Below, piece after piece: positions 33,239 through 44,530 of a stretch of DNA of 64,000 nucleotides. The translations under genes and the position numbers were made by a program. The DNA comes from Berberis thunbergii (taxonomy: Eukaryota > Streptophyta > Magnoliopsida > Ranunculales > Berberidaceae), in contig QNQO01007578.1 in NCBI GenBank assembly GCA_003290165.1, positions 248,001 through 312,000 of the forward strand. Direction: 5' to 3'. Each line of letters opens with the position of its first letter. The stretch's first letter is position 1. The notes under the pieces are model-generated. The model was not told the DNA's origin. It did no database searches and saw only the letters and a program-made list of their open reading frames with translations.

Positions 33239-33951
33239 AAGCTAGGCTTCTCGGCACTGGAAGGACATGAAATTGGCATGTAAGACCTCAAGAGGAAGAG
33301 ATAGAGATGGAAGAGTAAACTAACTCACAATTTTTGCAAATCTAAAGAGGTCTCTGTTTGCTGGTTATACAAGTACCTGGAATTTCTGCAGTGGGAACTG
33401 TATTTTAATGTTGAATTGGTACAATGTTATAAGAGTTTACAGATTGTTTCTTGTACATCTCCAAAGATAGATATTTCCATTGTTTGGATTTTTCAGTGTT
33501 GAATTAATTTTACAAGAACTTACAACTAAAAAAAATAGTGTCATGCATCTCCAAAGATAGATATTGCAATAATATTTTCTATGGTTAAAGAAATCAGTGT
33601 TATAAAAAGTCATTTGATAACACTTGATGAGTGTTATAAAAAAAAAAGGGATTTGAGAAACACTATAGAAACTAATGCAATAGCATTTGTTAAATGCTAC
33701 GTGAGAGAAGACAATAACGTTTCTTAAGTGTTGTCACAAGCTAAACAATAACACTTTTTATACGCTATTATAGGTTTAACCATAACATTTTTAAAAAACT
33801 ATTACAAGCTAAACAATAGCACTTGAAAAATGCTATAAATGGTCTACTTACAATAGCGTTTCTAAAACACTATAAATAACCAGTACCTATTATAGCTCCA
33901 GCAGACACAACGTTTACTAAAACGCTATGAATAAGCATTTGTGGTGTAGTA
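33239..33951 (+). mobile_element. Second CACTA-like terminus, ATAGCGTTTT hairpin class
   Basis: An insertion in the Tat-1 antisense ORF. The right end reads GTGGTGTAGTA, and the last 360 bp are filled with hairpins built from ATAGCRTTT and AAAYGCTAT arms, for example AATAGCACTTGAAAAATGCT. Antisense-ORF sequence resumes at 33953 with GGGCATAATATC. No left terminus is clear; the Tat-1 homology simply fades near 33238. It is a different hairpin class from the arrays at 2036 and 20796 but shares the terminus. Confidence 0.55.
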
Positions 33952-33995
33952 TGGGCATAATATCTCAGCTGAGGGCGACCAAGTAAGATTTGAGG
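33952..33995 (+). pseudogene. Sliver of Tat antisense ORF
   Basis: The plus strand has GGGCATAATATCTCAGCTGA followed by GGGCGACCAAGTAAG, nearly identical to 21296-21328 of Tat-B. It is bounded on both sides by unrelated inserted sequence. The break on the right falls at GAGGAGTTTACG. Confidence 0.7.
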
Positions 33996-34061
33996 AGTTT
34001 ACGCACAAAACAGTTTTCAAGAAGACTAGTAAACAAAACACCAGTACAGAGATTAATGACA

Positions 34062-34430
34062 TTACTCTTCCATGGCACGGTTCTCTTGTGCTACTGGTTG
34101 AGAAACCTGGACTTTGATCTTTCGAGGAAGGGCAAGAGAATGGTCCTCTCGCATTGCAATAGGAGCTTTGACCAAGTGGATGCTATTATCCAACTCCTTT
34201 CTTGCCTTGGCAATCTTCTTGTTTTTGTTCCATTGTTTAATTTTCAAAATTTTGTTAGAAACGATAAACAATTGAACTATACCGACTAAGCAAATATCAA
34301 ATGGGAGAAAACAGAACCTGTTTCCAATGTGAGCAGCCTCTCTAGCCACTCTTAACTTTGTCAATCTTCTTGATGGCCTTCAATGTGCATGTTCTCCGTG
34401 AGATTCCTGTCATATCTCTCTGGGTCTGTT
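34062..34430 (-). pseudogene. Unassigned captured fragment
   Basis: A minus-strand frame reads KIAKARKELDNSIHLVKAPI, AMREDHSLALPRKIKVQVSQ and ends NRAMEE then stop. It looks like a basic, exon-encoded C-terminus, with an intron-like break near 34320. I do not recognise the parent gene. Confidence 0.35.
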
Positions 34431-35718
34431 TTGCTTTCTCTCAAACTCGAAGGTTGAATCCTAGCAGAAGACAAAATTATAAAAAAAAATCTCACATTCA
34501 AAGTTGGTTGCTGTGAATGACATATTGCTCTCCCTTTGAGATTCCATAAATTGGTAAGTCAAAATAGTTGTATCTATTATCAGAAAACAAGATGTCAAAT
34601 GCTTGTACCTTCCATCGCAACAATAGTAATATTTCGCTAAAGAATAAAATATACTTTTAGAGCCAAAACATGGAAGAAGATGCACACTAAACCTGAAAAG
34701 ACAATAATAATAATTAAAATAAAATTGTGTGTGCGTGTCAATATGTTTGGGCCAAAACATGGAGGATGAATTTGTTAGAAGTTGTATTTCTTCATATTTA
34801 GTAGTTTTCATAATTAATTAAAAAAAAAGCAACAGAGAGATTTACTTTATATAGCAAGATTTAATTAAGGATGGAACAAGGATTCCCTCTCCCTTATTTA
34901 TGAATGAGATTTGAATATTTAGGAACAGATGTCACTCAAAAAAGAGAAATAGGTAATTGGAGAAGGTAGCTAGCTTTCTTCTTTGTGATAAACTACTTAA
35001 TTCTCATGGCTATGGTGCCCACTAAATTTTCATTAATGCATACCATATCTCCAAGTTACAACTTACTTTCTTAATCAGTTTCAGATTTTCAGGTATGCCA
35101 TGTTCAATTTGAATTGTGAATGTGTGCCCACATCACATGATAAACATAAACTAATGATGCTTGTACAACAAGAAAAATAGTAAGAAATGAGGATTTTCCT
35201 TTTATCAGCAAAACATAGAAAATTGAAGCACGTGTTAACAAACCACACATGCTTCAACAAGGAAGGTGTACTATTACAGAGCTTGATGTAAGTACGAGAC
35301 AACGACACACCAAAAAACCAACAGGTCAGACCTTCTTGCAGTTTGAAAGTAAAACTATGTTTCAATCCCCCTTACAATTAAGTCATATATTCCAACCAGA
35401 TGTTGGCTTCTAAGCGTGGTCTTTGGTGTAACCCTGACAAAGAAGGCTTTGTGGCATAGGGTGGGTGGAGGACAGGTACTTGTTCTTAAAATAAAAATGA
35501 TTTAACATGGAGAATCAAATATGGCTATGTAATTGATGATCCTCAGAATATCCTAGTTCTTAAAATAAACATGATTTAACATGGAGAATCAATTATGGCT
35601 ATTTACAAAGAATTACATACACAAAGAAAACAGTGATAATCGGATCAAATCAGGAAGAGCATATATATAATTTTTAACAGTTTTAGAAATGGGAGTGAGT
35701 TAAGTGTATGTAGCAGAC
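34431..35718. other. AT-rich stretch with a partial tandem duplication
   Basis: No gene supported. About 50 bp containing ATGATTTAACATGGAGAATC occurs at about 35506 and again at about 35570. Short open frames here have no family signature. Confidence 0.5.
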
Positions 35719-35927
35719 CTTGAGGAGTTCAGAGGGACGGAAGCCACCCATCCACAGGAAACAGCGCTCAGCTGAAGTTATCCACATACCGGTGATGATA
35801 TGGAAGATGTCGGACTTTGCTGCAATGCCATTAAGACGGAATATCTCATCGTAATGGGCTAAATGTCCATCCAGTATCAATCTGAGATCACCATCAGATA
35901 GGTGTGCTTGTGATGCTGTCCGGAGCT
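35719..35927 (-). pseudogene. TGA bZIP transcription factor exon (DOG1 domain)
   Basis: A complete exon between TATTCAG and AAG|GTCTGC encodes ELRTASQAHLSDGDLRLILD, HYDEIFRLNGIAAKSDIFHI and TSAERCFLWMGGFRPSELLK. This is the DOG1 domain of TGA-class bZIP factors, which bind as-1-type elements in defence and development (canonical AERCFLWLGGFRSSELLK). The exon is open throughout, but the neighbouring exons, including the bZIP, are missing. Confidence 0.85.
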
Positions 35928-36414
35928 CTGAATATCAAATACAAATGGAATGTGAGGGACTTACAGCTCTGATTGCTTGTTGCAACATTTCAAAGCTGAA
36001 AATTTTACAAACTCCAAATTTACTGAGGTATTTTCAAATTGCATACTTACCAAACAATTTGCAAATTGCCATCATACCAACATGCAAGCACCTCCTGCCA
36101 AGCCATTATAAAACGCAAACCGCTCAATTTCCAGCAAAAAACTTGACCAATCAGCAAATGAAAAATCACAGAACAACATCCATATCCTTCCACACAACAA
36201 GCTGAAAACAGGGCAGAGCAGAGCACCCTGTCCAGCTCGCTGCGAAGATAGCAGAGCGCTCCATTTCCAGTAGAACGCTCCATTGTTTTCTTGTTTACAT
36301 GTAGCGTAGATCAATGTAAGATGATTAAGAAACAAGTGTGAATGTATTGGGATTCCAAATTAGTTTTGAAAACAAGTTATATAATGTGAATGGAGCTATG
36401 ATCACCTTGCTGCT

Positions 36415-36545
36415 AGTTCATCATCTCATGATGATTAGCTGAAGAAACTAATGGAGAAGGAGCACCACTACCAATACCGCTGCCTTGCATAGTCGTCGTT
36501 GGTGGTGGTGAAATCTGAAGCATCCTGGTGAAGATTTTCTGCCAT
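36415..36545 (-). pseudogene. Unassigned exon-like fragment
   Basis: The minus strand reads MLQISPPPTTTMQGSGIGSG followed by SANHHEMMN and a stop. It is low-complexity, serine- and proline-rich. It may be the C-terminus of the TGA-type protein or another gene. Not resolved. Confidence 0.3.
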
Positions 36546-36624
36546 ATTGTCTAGACAAGCAATTCAAACATTACTTAATTTTTTCGAAAACTTGGCTAAG
36601 ATGAAGATGAACATAAAAACTTAC

Positions 36625-36890
36625 CATGGAACATTGAAAGCCAAAGCTTTATTGACAGCAGCGTTATCCATTGCATTGTCGTTAAGTGGTTCGTACATCA
36701 TTGCATACACCACGATCCCAATCTGACCCTTTTGTTCGGCCTGCATTCAATTGAAATGAAAATATACCTTGATACATTTGAAAAACTAGTTAAATCAAAT
36801 GCGACTTTGGTTTGAAAGGTTTCAAGTAATTACCTGATAATGCTTCTTGTAGATGTCAATTGCAGTCACAATGTTCAAATTGTAATCACC
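36625..36890 (-). pseudogene. Glycoside hydrolase family 1 exon fragments
   Basis: Two minus-strand exons: about 36834-36890 ends IVTAIDIYKKHYQ at a CAG|GTAATT donor. The other, 36625-36740, follows ATGCAG and reads QKGQIGIVVYAMMYEPLNDN, then KALAFNVPW. This is the plant beta-glucosidase segment after the acid/base NEP motif (YRKHYQxxQKGxIGIV...YEP). Neither catalytic glutamate motif is included. It is a fragment of a protein of roughly 500 residues. Confidence 0.65.
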
Positions 36891-37144
36891 GACCAAGCAC
36901 AAGCCGACAACTTGTATACACGTACCAGCTAGCACAACTCATAGCCAAGAGCATTGGAGATCATAATATCTTCCCCTGCAACCACAAAAGGAACAATTAT
37001 GAAAGAATGATTTTTCTCTACATAATTTGAAGTTTTTATTTGAAAAATAGTTAGAAAATTCATATACTGTTTTTTTCAAATCAATGATCAGCATACTGAC
37101 CTATGGAAGATCAATAGTTAGAAAAATAGTTAGCTTTTGCAGCT

Positions 37145-37240
37145 CAGAAAGATCACCATACCAGGCAGGATTTGCAGCAGCAAGAACTGCGATTCTTGCA
37201 TTGAGAGAAGCAGTTATTCCAGCCTTAGAAACACAAACAG
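37145..37240 (-). pseudogene. MCM7: MCM helicase fragment, MCM7-like
   Basis: The minus strand encodes [20 protein letters not shown] followed by NPAW and then unrelated sequence. This matches the AAA+ segment of replicative MCM proteins after Walker B, best MCM7 ([26 protein letters not shown]). Only about 30 residues remain and the GRYD continuation is lost. Confidence 0.8.
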
Positions 37241-37815
37241 TTTCACTTATAAATTCCAAAATCCTTCCAAACCTTCAAAAGAAACCAGAAAATAGTCATT
37301 GGATCTCTAACTATTTGTATTTTATTAAATCAAACAATGTCAACTGAAATAACATTCCTTATTAAATTTCTATTTTATTTCATCAAATATGGCTATGTAA
37401 TTGATGGGGAGGTCTTGAGTTCTGATAAAATGGTATGAGATACCATGTTTAATATCTCACACCATTCAAGCTTCCCTATATGATTATGATTGTAGTCCTC
37501 AAAATGGAAAACTCACTTTGAAAAGCTTGTCTATAAAATTAAACATTCCTAGTATGAAAAATGTTGCAACAAATTAAACATGGCTACTGCATGTTCAAAA
37601 CACAATGACTCTTGTAGTTTTCGATGTTCAAAATGAAAATAACTCCAGACGAGACAAGCCATGATATGAAAAATGACAAGTTCAAATTCAAATGCTCGTT
37701 TTGTTCTGGATAAAAAAAATAAGATAAAAGGAAAATAACCAATCTGCATCTAAGTCTGCTGTCAAAATCATCCTAGATGGAACAACACAAAATTATATCT
37801 AAGACAGACCATCAG

Positions 37816-37890
37816 TTACACCTTGATGGCATACTTTTTCATGGGGAAATACATCTCTTTTTTCTTCTCCCTCTCTGTCTTCAGAGAAGC
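37816..37890 (-). pseudogene. RPL35: Ribosomal protein L35 (uL29) terminal exon
   Basis: Following TTGCAG, the exon encodes [20 protein letters not shown] and AIKV then TAA. This is the exact style of the C-terminus of cytosolic 60S protein L35, natural stop included. It is open and well conserved. Upstream exons are absent. Confidence 0.85.
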
Positions 37891-38540
37891 CTGCAATTGA
37901 CCATATTGTAATTAGTTAGTGAAAAATTTTTTAATTCTAATCAATGAAAAAACTTTCATAAGGCAGAAACTTGATAAACAATCTCGGATAAAAAATCCAT
38001 TAAAAAAACTTGTTCTAAACCAATCAAGTGAATGAAAAAGGGATCTATTGCAAAATCTGATCAAGGAATCTAACTGAAACAATAAAAAAGTGAACTATAA
38101 GTGCAATTTTAGATTTTAACTTCAGTGACAATGGAATAATGTCACTTTTTTTTCTTTTATACCAAGAATGAAATTAGTGTTGCCTAAAGAAATTCATCTG
38201 AGAGAAACTTGTTACTGAAGTACACCATGATTGTGTACAAATTCAACTGATGTACACAGAAGTAAATGCAAACAACTTTAACTGAAATAGGAAGCTGAAT
38301 AATGTTATACTTACTCTGAAAGGACAATTACTCACAGAGTAAAGTAACTTGAGAAACTTTTAAAGCATGAGTTTGATTTAATCCATTCAGTGCCCTTGAT
38401 CCTTGATGCCGGTTTGTGTCGATGTAAGACATATCTCAGTAACATATTACAAGCTCCATTATCTTACACAAAAAGGGATTTTTCAATTAAACAAATGGAA
38501 ATTTGATACATACCTGCTCACCTAGTTGAATGAATGGAAC
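37891..38540. other. AT-rich spacer
   Basis: No supported gene. Intron-like sequence between the RPL35 exon and the next fragment. Confidence 0.5.
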
Positions 38541-38544
38541 CAAA

Positions 38545-39160
38545 TATACTTCTGTGGTTGAATATTGCTTTCTGTAGCAGTTGAAATAAAGGGCTTATCC
38601 AAGGCAAGCATACTTCCTACATTGAGCGGAGATTTTATCTTCAAACAGAAATAGGTATTAAGTTATATTGAATTGAAAGAATCCAGTAAAAGAAGTTAAC
38701 CTGAAAAGATTGGCCAGAGAATTTGCTCGACCCACAAAAGAAAATTGATCTTTACACCATCGCTATCAACTAGGCCAATTTGTTTCCTCTGCAAGCTACC
38801 AAATTCTCCTTGAATTTCCAGTGACCCAATTGATTGGATCCTGCACACAAGGAAAGGTTGGACCATAGAAATAATAGTTTGTTAAAGCAGATCAGTCACA
38901 CATAACACATTCTAAAAGCAGTGAATATAAGTCATGAATTGAATATGTTAACACAAGTACTTCAACTACTGCACAAGAAAACAAAATTGTACATAGTATT
39001 GAATGCTAACACCAGTTATATTGGTCACAGAAACTAGTTTAGGTGGCCTCTTTTTCTCATTGGAATCTCAGTATCACCAACATTTTGTTCTAGTTTCCAG
39101 GCAACGAGCAAATATCCATGAACGAACATAATCTTGCAGCAATTTGTCTGAAATTGATTG
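38545..39160 (-). pseudogene. Captured exons of one protein, possibly OB-fold nucleic-acid-binding
   Basis: Minus-strand exons: about 39020-39160 (FDGLQSISDKLLQDYVRSWI, then FARCLETR), 38702-38838 (SIGSLEIQGEFGSLQRKQIG, LVDSDGVK, then FLLWVEQI) and about 38560-38630 (NVGSMLALDKPFISTATESN). Intron borders are visible at CAG and GTTAAC. The text recalls an OB-fold protein of the shieldin/RPA-like kind, from memory only. The order is collinear, suggesting one parent gene. Confidence 0.4.
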
Positions 39161-39639
39161 CAAACCATCAAATCTTCATTTGTTCATATATTCCAATTTC
39201 ATTAATCAACATTCTACAAGCATGGAACTACACATTCAATTCGATTTCATAACTAAGCAACATTCAAATTAAACAATTAAACTGCAGATCCAGAAAACTA
39301 AGATACACATTCTCGAAACAGAACACATAAATCTCAGAAAACAAGTCATATACCCAATCAAAATGAACCCTAACATCCAATCAGATCTAACAAGCCAAAA
39401 CCCATGAAAAATAACGAATACCCATTACGAACAATTAAGATTTTTCAAACCCCACTTCAGTATAAAACGATTTCATTCAACTCTACATATCAAATCAGAT
39501 CAGAAACTAGATGATAAATGTTAAAACCAACTATAAAACAGAAAACTAACACAACAAAAAGAGAACAGCGAGAGATAGAAGGAAAAACCCATATCAAGAA
39601 TCGAAAATTAACTTACTTGAGAACCATTGTGGCTAATCT

Positions 39640-39960
39640 TCTCTTCTCCTCTACAGTACTGGATTGAAATCACATGCTATCTTCCATTAACTCTCTCTGA
39701 AGCTCTCTCAAGCTCTCGCAAGCTCCATTAACTCTCTCTTGAAGCTCTCTCAAGCTCCTCGAACTCTCTCTGAAGCTAGGTCAAAATTCTTTTTCGCCAA
39801 AACCAATCCAAAGCGCGAAACTGATTTATGTCGAAATAGCAAAACCAATCCAAACCAATCCAAAGAGAAAAACTGATTTAGGTCGAAATGTTAAAACCAA
39901 TTTTCTTCGCTTTAGCACGAAACTCGTTTTCGCCTTAGCGCGAAATTTTCAGGCTCCAAA
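39640..39960 (-). repeat. CT-rich minisatellite and repeated AACCAATCCAAA block
   Basis: From 39690 to 39780 the words CTCTCTGAAGCTCTCTCAAG and variants repeat several times. From 39800 the phrase CAAAACCAATCCAAAG is repeated with GCGAAACTGATTTA. On the minus strand this leads to an ATG-containing exon start (MVLK then GTAAGT) near 39625, possibly a captured first exon. Confidence 0.55.
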
Positions 39961-40004
39961 TCACTCGCCAGAGCGTGCGCGGCACGTGCAAAACAGTTTT
40001 GTTT

Positions 40005-40213
40005 AGCAACGGTTTTTGGCCGTTGCTAATTATAGCCACGGTTTTTGGCCGTGGCTAATGCACCCACGGTTTAGAGCCGTGGCTAGTTATTTTTATAGCC
40101 ACGGTTTTAGGCCGTTGGCAACGCTATCCATGGTTTTAAGCCGTTGGCAATGCTATCCATGGTTTTTGGCCGTGGCCATCTCCGCGTAGCTAAATGGGGT
40201 TTATGGTGTAGTG
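40005..40213 (+). repeat. Palindromic subterminal array, third copy, with terminus
   Basis: Hairpins with GCAACGG/CCGTTGC and GCCACGG/CCGTGGC arms around TTTTTGG centres lead to GGTTTATGGTGTAGTG ending at 40213. The following TCT is the expected 3-bp target duplication. It is shorter than the arrays at 2036 and 20796. Confidence 0.75.
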
Positions 40214-40830
40214 TCTGTAACAGTATTAAAACTCCACAATTGGTCAGTCAAGAAGTCGACCTGGTAGAGTGCATCTGAATTTGACATTCAAAGGTCCGCA
40301 AAAGCCTTATCCAAAGCAAGGACTCGACCGTGGGCTTCAGGATGCAGCGCGACGGGACTATACAGCTCAAGGGTACGAACAACAGCCTCGGGACCATAGT
40401 GACATGAAGCGTCAATGCATGTTCCAATCTCCTCCCCCTCTAAGTCAACAGAGGAAGTAGCAACATCAAGAGGGAGCGACGACCCCTTGAGGTTGTCGGC
40501 TGTGCAGACTGTGATAGCCCAAGAAGAGAAGCTACACGATCAGAGGGTTGCCTCCTCTTTGGAACAACAACAGGATGCATGTTCGCCTCCAATTTTGCAA
40601 GCCTAGTCTAGCTGGACATGCCCAGACTTCACTTTCTCGAACAATGACAGATCGGTGAACCTAGCACGGCGTGGACATCATGAGAACACCGCAACAACCT
40701 GCTCCGCCCAACATTGCCTAGCATTATGACCTCCTCAATAGATATCAAAAGGATCTTGAGAAACTCCCTTTCTATGCACCTCTCCTCAGTAAGAAACGGA
40801 ACAACAAACTTCCCTGAAACAGAGAAGTGA
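40214..40830 (-). pseudogene. Partial second antisense-ORF segment upstream of Tat-2 gag
   Basis: 40385-40830 aligns in the same orientation with 45300-45770, the antisense ORF of Tat-2; for example, GTCCAATCTCCTCCCCCTCT-like text occurs in both. It is fused directly to gag at about 40832, with LTR and PBS absent. 40214-40384 is unassigned. This suggests recombination between two Tat copies with deletion of the LTR region. Confidence 0.65.
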
Positions 40831-40831
40831 C

Positions 40832-41254
40832 ATGAAGCTCCAAGAAGCTGACGCTCCCGGAACAATGACAGCACCAACGGACTCCGAATCAGATCCAATA
40901 TCACTTTTCATACGTCAAGCTCTGTTAATGATAAAGACGGTCAGATCGATGAAACAAAAGCCTTACGAGACACTGAAGGCATACTTAATCCGCTTCAACA
41001 ACGAGTTAACCATCGTCATTGAGTGCAATGACACAATGGTCGTCTCAACCTTCATTGACGGTCTGGGGAAAGGAAAGTTTTATAACTTCCTGACTTTGGA
41101 CCCACCGGCAAGTATGATGGACCTGGAAAGAGAAGCACAGAGCTACATAACCCTAGAAGCAGAACAGGTAGCCAGGAGCGAATCCGAGCCCAGGGAGAAA
41201 TCGGCAAACAATATATACATACTTCATGGAGCCCATTCCGAGTCCGAACTATAA
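40832..41254 (+). pseudogene. Tat-2 gag
   Basis: A 140-residue open frame with SLFIRQALLMIKTVRSMKQK, PYETLKAYLIRFNNELT, STFIDGLGKGKFYNFLTLDP and a C-terminal region rich in glutamate. It is the better preserved of the two Tat gag cores here. The N-terminus is cut at the junction with antisense-ORF sequence at about 40831. Confidence 0.82.
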
Positions 41255-41359
41255 AAAAGGTCTAGGAAAAAGGTTTTCTAAGGTATGAAGATCCAAGCGA
41301 TACGTGGCAAGCAACTGGTAATGCATGCTCAGAAGCATGACCACTCTGTGCCACTAGTA

Positions 41360-41800
41360 TTTACGGAAAATAACCTCCAGGGCATACAACTCCCGCACAA
41401 TGACGCTCTGGTGGTAACAATCTCCTTGGCAAGCTAGGAAGTAAGGAGGTCCTTGGTTGACACTGGGAGTTCACCGAATGTCCTAGTTCTCCATACGTTC
41501 CATACCATACAACTAAAGGAGAAAGCATTAACCCTTGATAATCGTCCAAAGATCGATTTCAATGGCGATAAGCAATTCCCCCTGGGAAGGATACAACTGA
41601 TGGTACAGCGGGAGATAAGCCAACTCAAAAAACCTTGTTTCAAAAGTTCATAGTGATCGATGCACCATCGGCATATAATGTAGTCATGGGTAGACCCTAG
41701 ACACACCCCATGGAAGCGACAATCTCCAATCTACACCAGTGCATCAATTATCCAACAAAACAAGCAGTCCTATGTTAAGGGGCGACCAAACAATTGCTAG
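41360..41800 (+). pseudogene. Tat-2 aspartic protease
   Basis: Reads VDTGSSPNVLVLHTFHTIQL in one frame (active site D-T-G), then, after a frame change near 41655, SAYNVVMGRP. Stops are present (for example at 41440). It lies between gag and RT. Confidence 0.8.
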
Positions 41801-42149
41801 AGAATGCCAGTACATGACGGCACTACCACCCAGTGATTCTCAATCGGTGGCTAGCCCCACGACTAAGATGACTCTCTATTTCACCCCTGAAGCAACATAT
41901 AAACAACCAATCCCAAATAGTAATGCTTCAGTGAGCCCTCGAAGCAGACCCAATGCCGGCCACCAAAGAAAGAAAACATCACGGTCTACCTCGATAGCCC
42001 TCTCAATAGCAGAGCTGTCCAAATCAGTTCCTAGTACATGAAAGAATTGGCGGAGAAACTCACAAAACTGCTACAAAGAAACTAAGAAATCTTCACCTGG
42101 ACCATGCAAGACATGGTGGGGATCAACCTGTCAATAATCACCCATCACC

Positions 42150-43400
42150 TAGAGGTGGACCTCATGATAAAAACTGTACGGTAAAATAAGAGACTCGTGG
42201 CGCCCGAGAGGAATGCGATTATAAACGAGGAGGTACGACATATACTCAATAAGGACATGATTAAGGAAGCACAATACCCAGATTGGTTGGCAAACACTTT
42301 CCTCGGAAAAAAAAAGGGAAATGGAGATTGTGTGTGGAATACATAGACCTGAACAAAGCCTGCCCGAAGGACAACTTCCCACTCCCTCGTATTGATCAGA
42401 TCATGGACACCTATACAAACCAAAATCAGATATTGATGAACCCCCTGAATCAAGAGAAAACCTCCTTCATAACTAAAAGAGGGATATATTGCTATAGGGT
42501 GATGCCATTCGGCTTAAAAACGATGCACTACATACCAACGACTGGTCAACCGGATGTTCGAAGAACAAATTGGCGGAAACATGGAAGTCTACATAGACGA
42601 TATGTTGGTCAAAAGCCTCCACAGCCCCGACCACATACAAGACCTCACTGAAACGTTCAACCAACTCAGGAAATACAAGATGATACTCAACCAACAGAAA
42701 TGTACGTTTGGGGTTGAGTCTGCAAAATTCATAGGCTATATAGTGAACAAAAGGGGAATCGAAGCTAACCCAAAACAAATTCAGGTCGTTCTCGACATGA
42801 ACGCCCCCGCCAACATCAAAGATTTTTAGAGCCTAGCCGGAAGGGTAGCAGCACTCAACAGATTTATATCTAAGTTGTCCGACAAGTCCTTTTCCTTCCT
42901 TAAAATATTAAGAAGAAGCAAAGGGTTATTTTGGAGTGAAGAACGCGAACAAGCCTTTCAGAGCTTAAAAACATACATGTGAAGTCCAGAGCTACTCTCA
43001 AAACCTGTGACAGGAGAAGCATTGTTCCTATACCCGTCTGTTTCCAAGCACGCTATCAACTCAGCCCTTGTACGAAATACCAGTGTACTATACCAGTAAA
43101 ACCTTCGTGGAAGAAACGACACACTACCGAGACTTGAAAAAAATTAGCTCTGGCACTAGTCGTATCCTCTAGGAAGTTGAGGCCCTATTTTCAGGCCCAC
43201 TCTATAACAACCCTAACCAAGCATCCACTCCGCTCGGTATTGCATAAACCTGAGCTATCCAGAAGGATGGTAAAATGGTTAGTGGAACTCGGATGGTGTG
43301 ACAAAAGCTATGCTCCGAAAACCACAATCAAAGCCCAGGCGCTGGTGAACTTCATTGCCGTGTTCACTGGTAGAGAAGAGCCGAAGACAGACCACTAGTC
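42150..43400 (+). pseudogene. Tat-2 reverse transcriptase and first RNase H
   Basis: The RT fingers YIDLNKACPKDNFPLPRIDQ appear at 42343-42402, FGLK at about 42510, and the active site as MEVYIDDMLVKSLHSPDHIQ in the frame 42554-42829, followed by CTFGVESAKFIGYIVNKRGI. Residues around the palm are missing between FGLK and the next frame. The RNase H end shows TLTKHPLRSVLHKPELSRRM and SYAPKTTIKAQALVNF. Several frameshifts. Confidence 0.85.
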
Positions 43401-43424
43401 AACCGATTCAATTGCCCAACCATG

Positions 43425-43800
43425 GATCTTGCGTTGTGACAGTTCTTCGACTGGGAAGGAAAGCGGAGCTGGGATCACACTTCGCTCCCCCAGCTGCTTC
43501 ACCTTTGAAAAAACAGTCAGGTTCAGCTTCGTCGTATCAAAATTCAAGGCCAGATACGAAACCCTCCTTTTCGGCTTAAAGCTAGAATTTGGGGTCGAGA
43601 TAGATCGCCTAATGGCATATAACGACTCAAGGTAGGTAGTCAACTAGGTCAAATTAGACTTCAACAACAAGGACCCCCGCATGATAACCAACCGCGATTA
43701 GGTACTCGGTGTAATGGGCAGGTTCAAAAGGTGTGAACTCATACAGTGCCCTCGAGTCGGCAACAAAAGAGGTGACGCGCTAGCTGATGAAGCCTCAGCC
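43425..43800 (+). pseudogene. Tat-2 archaeal-type RNase H, degenerate
   Basis: Reads LRCDSSSTGKESGAGITL and LEFGVEIDRLMAYNDSR. Compared with Tat-B the DGS is DSS and TEYEAL is RYETLL, so acidic motifs have drifted. Stops follow at about 43635 and 43700. Confidence 0.75.
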
Positions 43801-43854
43801 TCCGACGAAGAAGAAGCTAGAGATATTTGAGCTGCAGACGCCCAACCAAATTGG

Positions 43855-44343
43855 ATGACACCAATACTCGAATACATTACAACCGGAGCCCTGCCAACTG
43901 AGCAAGTCGAGGCTAGAAGACTAAAAAACAAAGCAGCGAGATACACTCTCCTAAACAACAAGTTATATAGGAGATCTGTGACAGGGCCTTTGCTCCGATG
44001 TTTGTCGCCTTTAGAGGCAAACCACGTCTTGGGAAGGATCCATAGAAGTATATGCAGAAATCATCCAGGAGGAAAAACCCTTGCCCACAAAGCTATAACT
44101 CTAGGATACTATTGGCCGACCATGGAGCGAGACGCCAAGGAAATTATCCGCAACTATGAAAAATGTCAGAGGTTCGCGCCATACACACATATGTCTACCT
44201 AGCCACTAACACCGATGACTAGTTCGTGGCCGTTTGCACAATGGGGAATGGACATCGTTGGACCGCTCCCAACATCAGCCGATAAAAGGTTCCTTCTTGT
44301 GGTCGTCGACTACTTCACCAAATGGGTCAAAGCCTAGCCCTTA
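43855..44343 (+). pseudogene. Tat-2 integrase, truncated
   Basis: The zinc-binding domain is readable (43855-44202): NNKLYRRSVTGPLLRCLSPL, then NHPGGKTLAHKAITLGYYWP and YEKCQRFAPYTH, with H and C residues in place. The core begins SSWPFAQWGMDIVGPLPTSA and VVVDYFTKW at 44222-44330, then stops at about 44338. Homology ends near 44343, and tandem-repeat sequence begins at about 44370, so the second and third catalytic residues are deleted. Confidence 0.82.
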
Positions 44344-44370
44344 TCCAAAATTGGGCAGGTCCAGATAGAA

Positions 44371-44530
44371 AATCCCTTGCCCACTAATGACGATGACTCT
44401 CCAAGTGATCATCGCTCTCTAGCAGACAATTATCAACCTTTGACCATTAATGATGGCGACTCGCCAAGGGATCATTGCTCTACAACAGACAATGATCGTC
44501 GAACTTACCAAGAAAGATGAGTCAGCCGTC
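44371..44530 (+). repeat. Tat-2 tandem-repeat remnant
   Basis: About one unit of the 178-bp family (ACTCGCCAAGGGATCATTGC, ACAATGATCG). It separates truncated pol from the antisense-ORF tail. Confidence 0.75.

Larger units (their letters stand above)
33996..40213 (+). mobile_element. Second gene-fragment cluster ending in a CACTA-like terminus
   Basis: Exon remnants of at least four recognisable host genes, plus others, lie in a row, all on the minus strand. The right end is a palindromic array and GGTGTAGTG ending at 40213, with Tat-type sequence beyond. The left edge abuts an antisense-ORF sliver at 33995, and no CACTACACC is present. It parallels the 15004-21277 cluster, though the captured exons are oriented opposite to the terminus. 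Confidence 0.5.
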
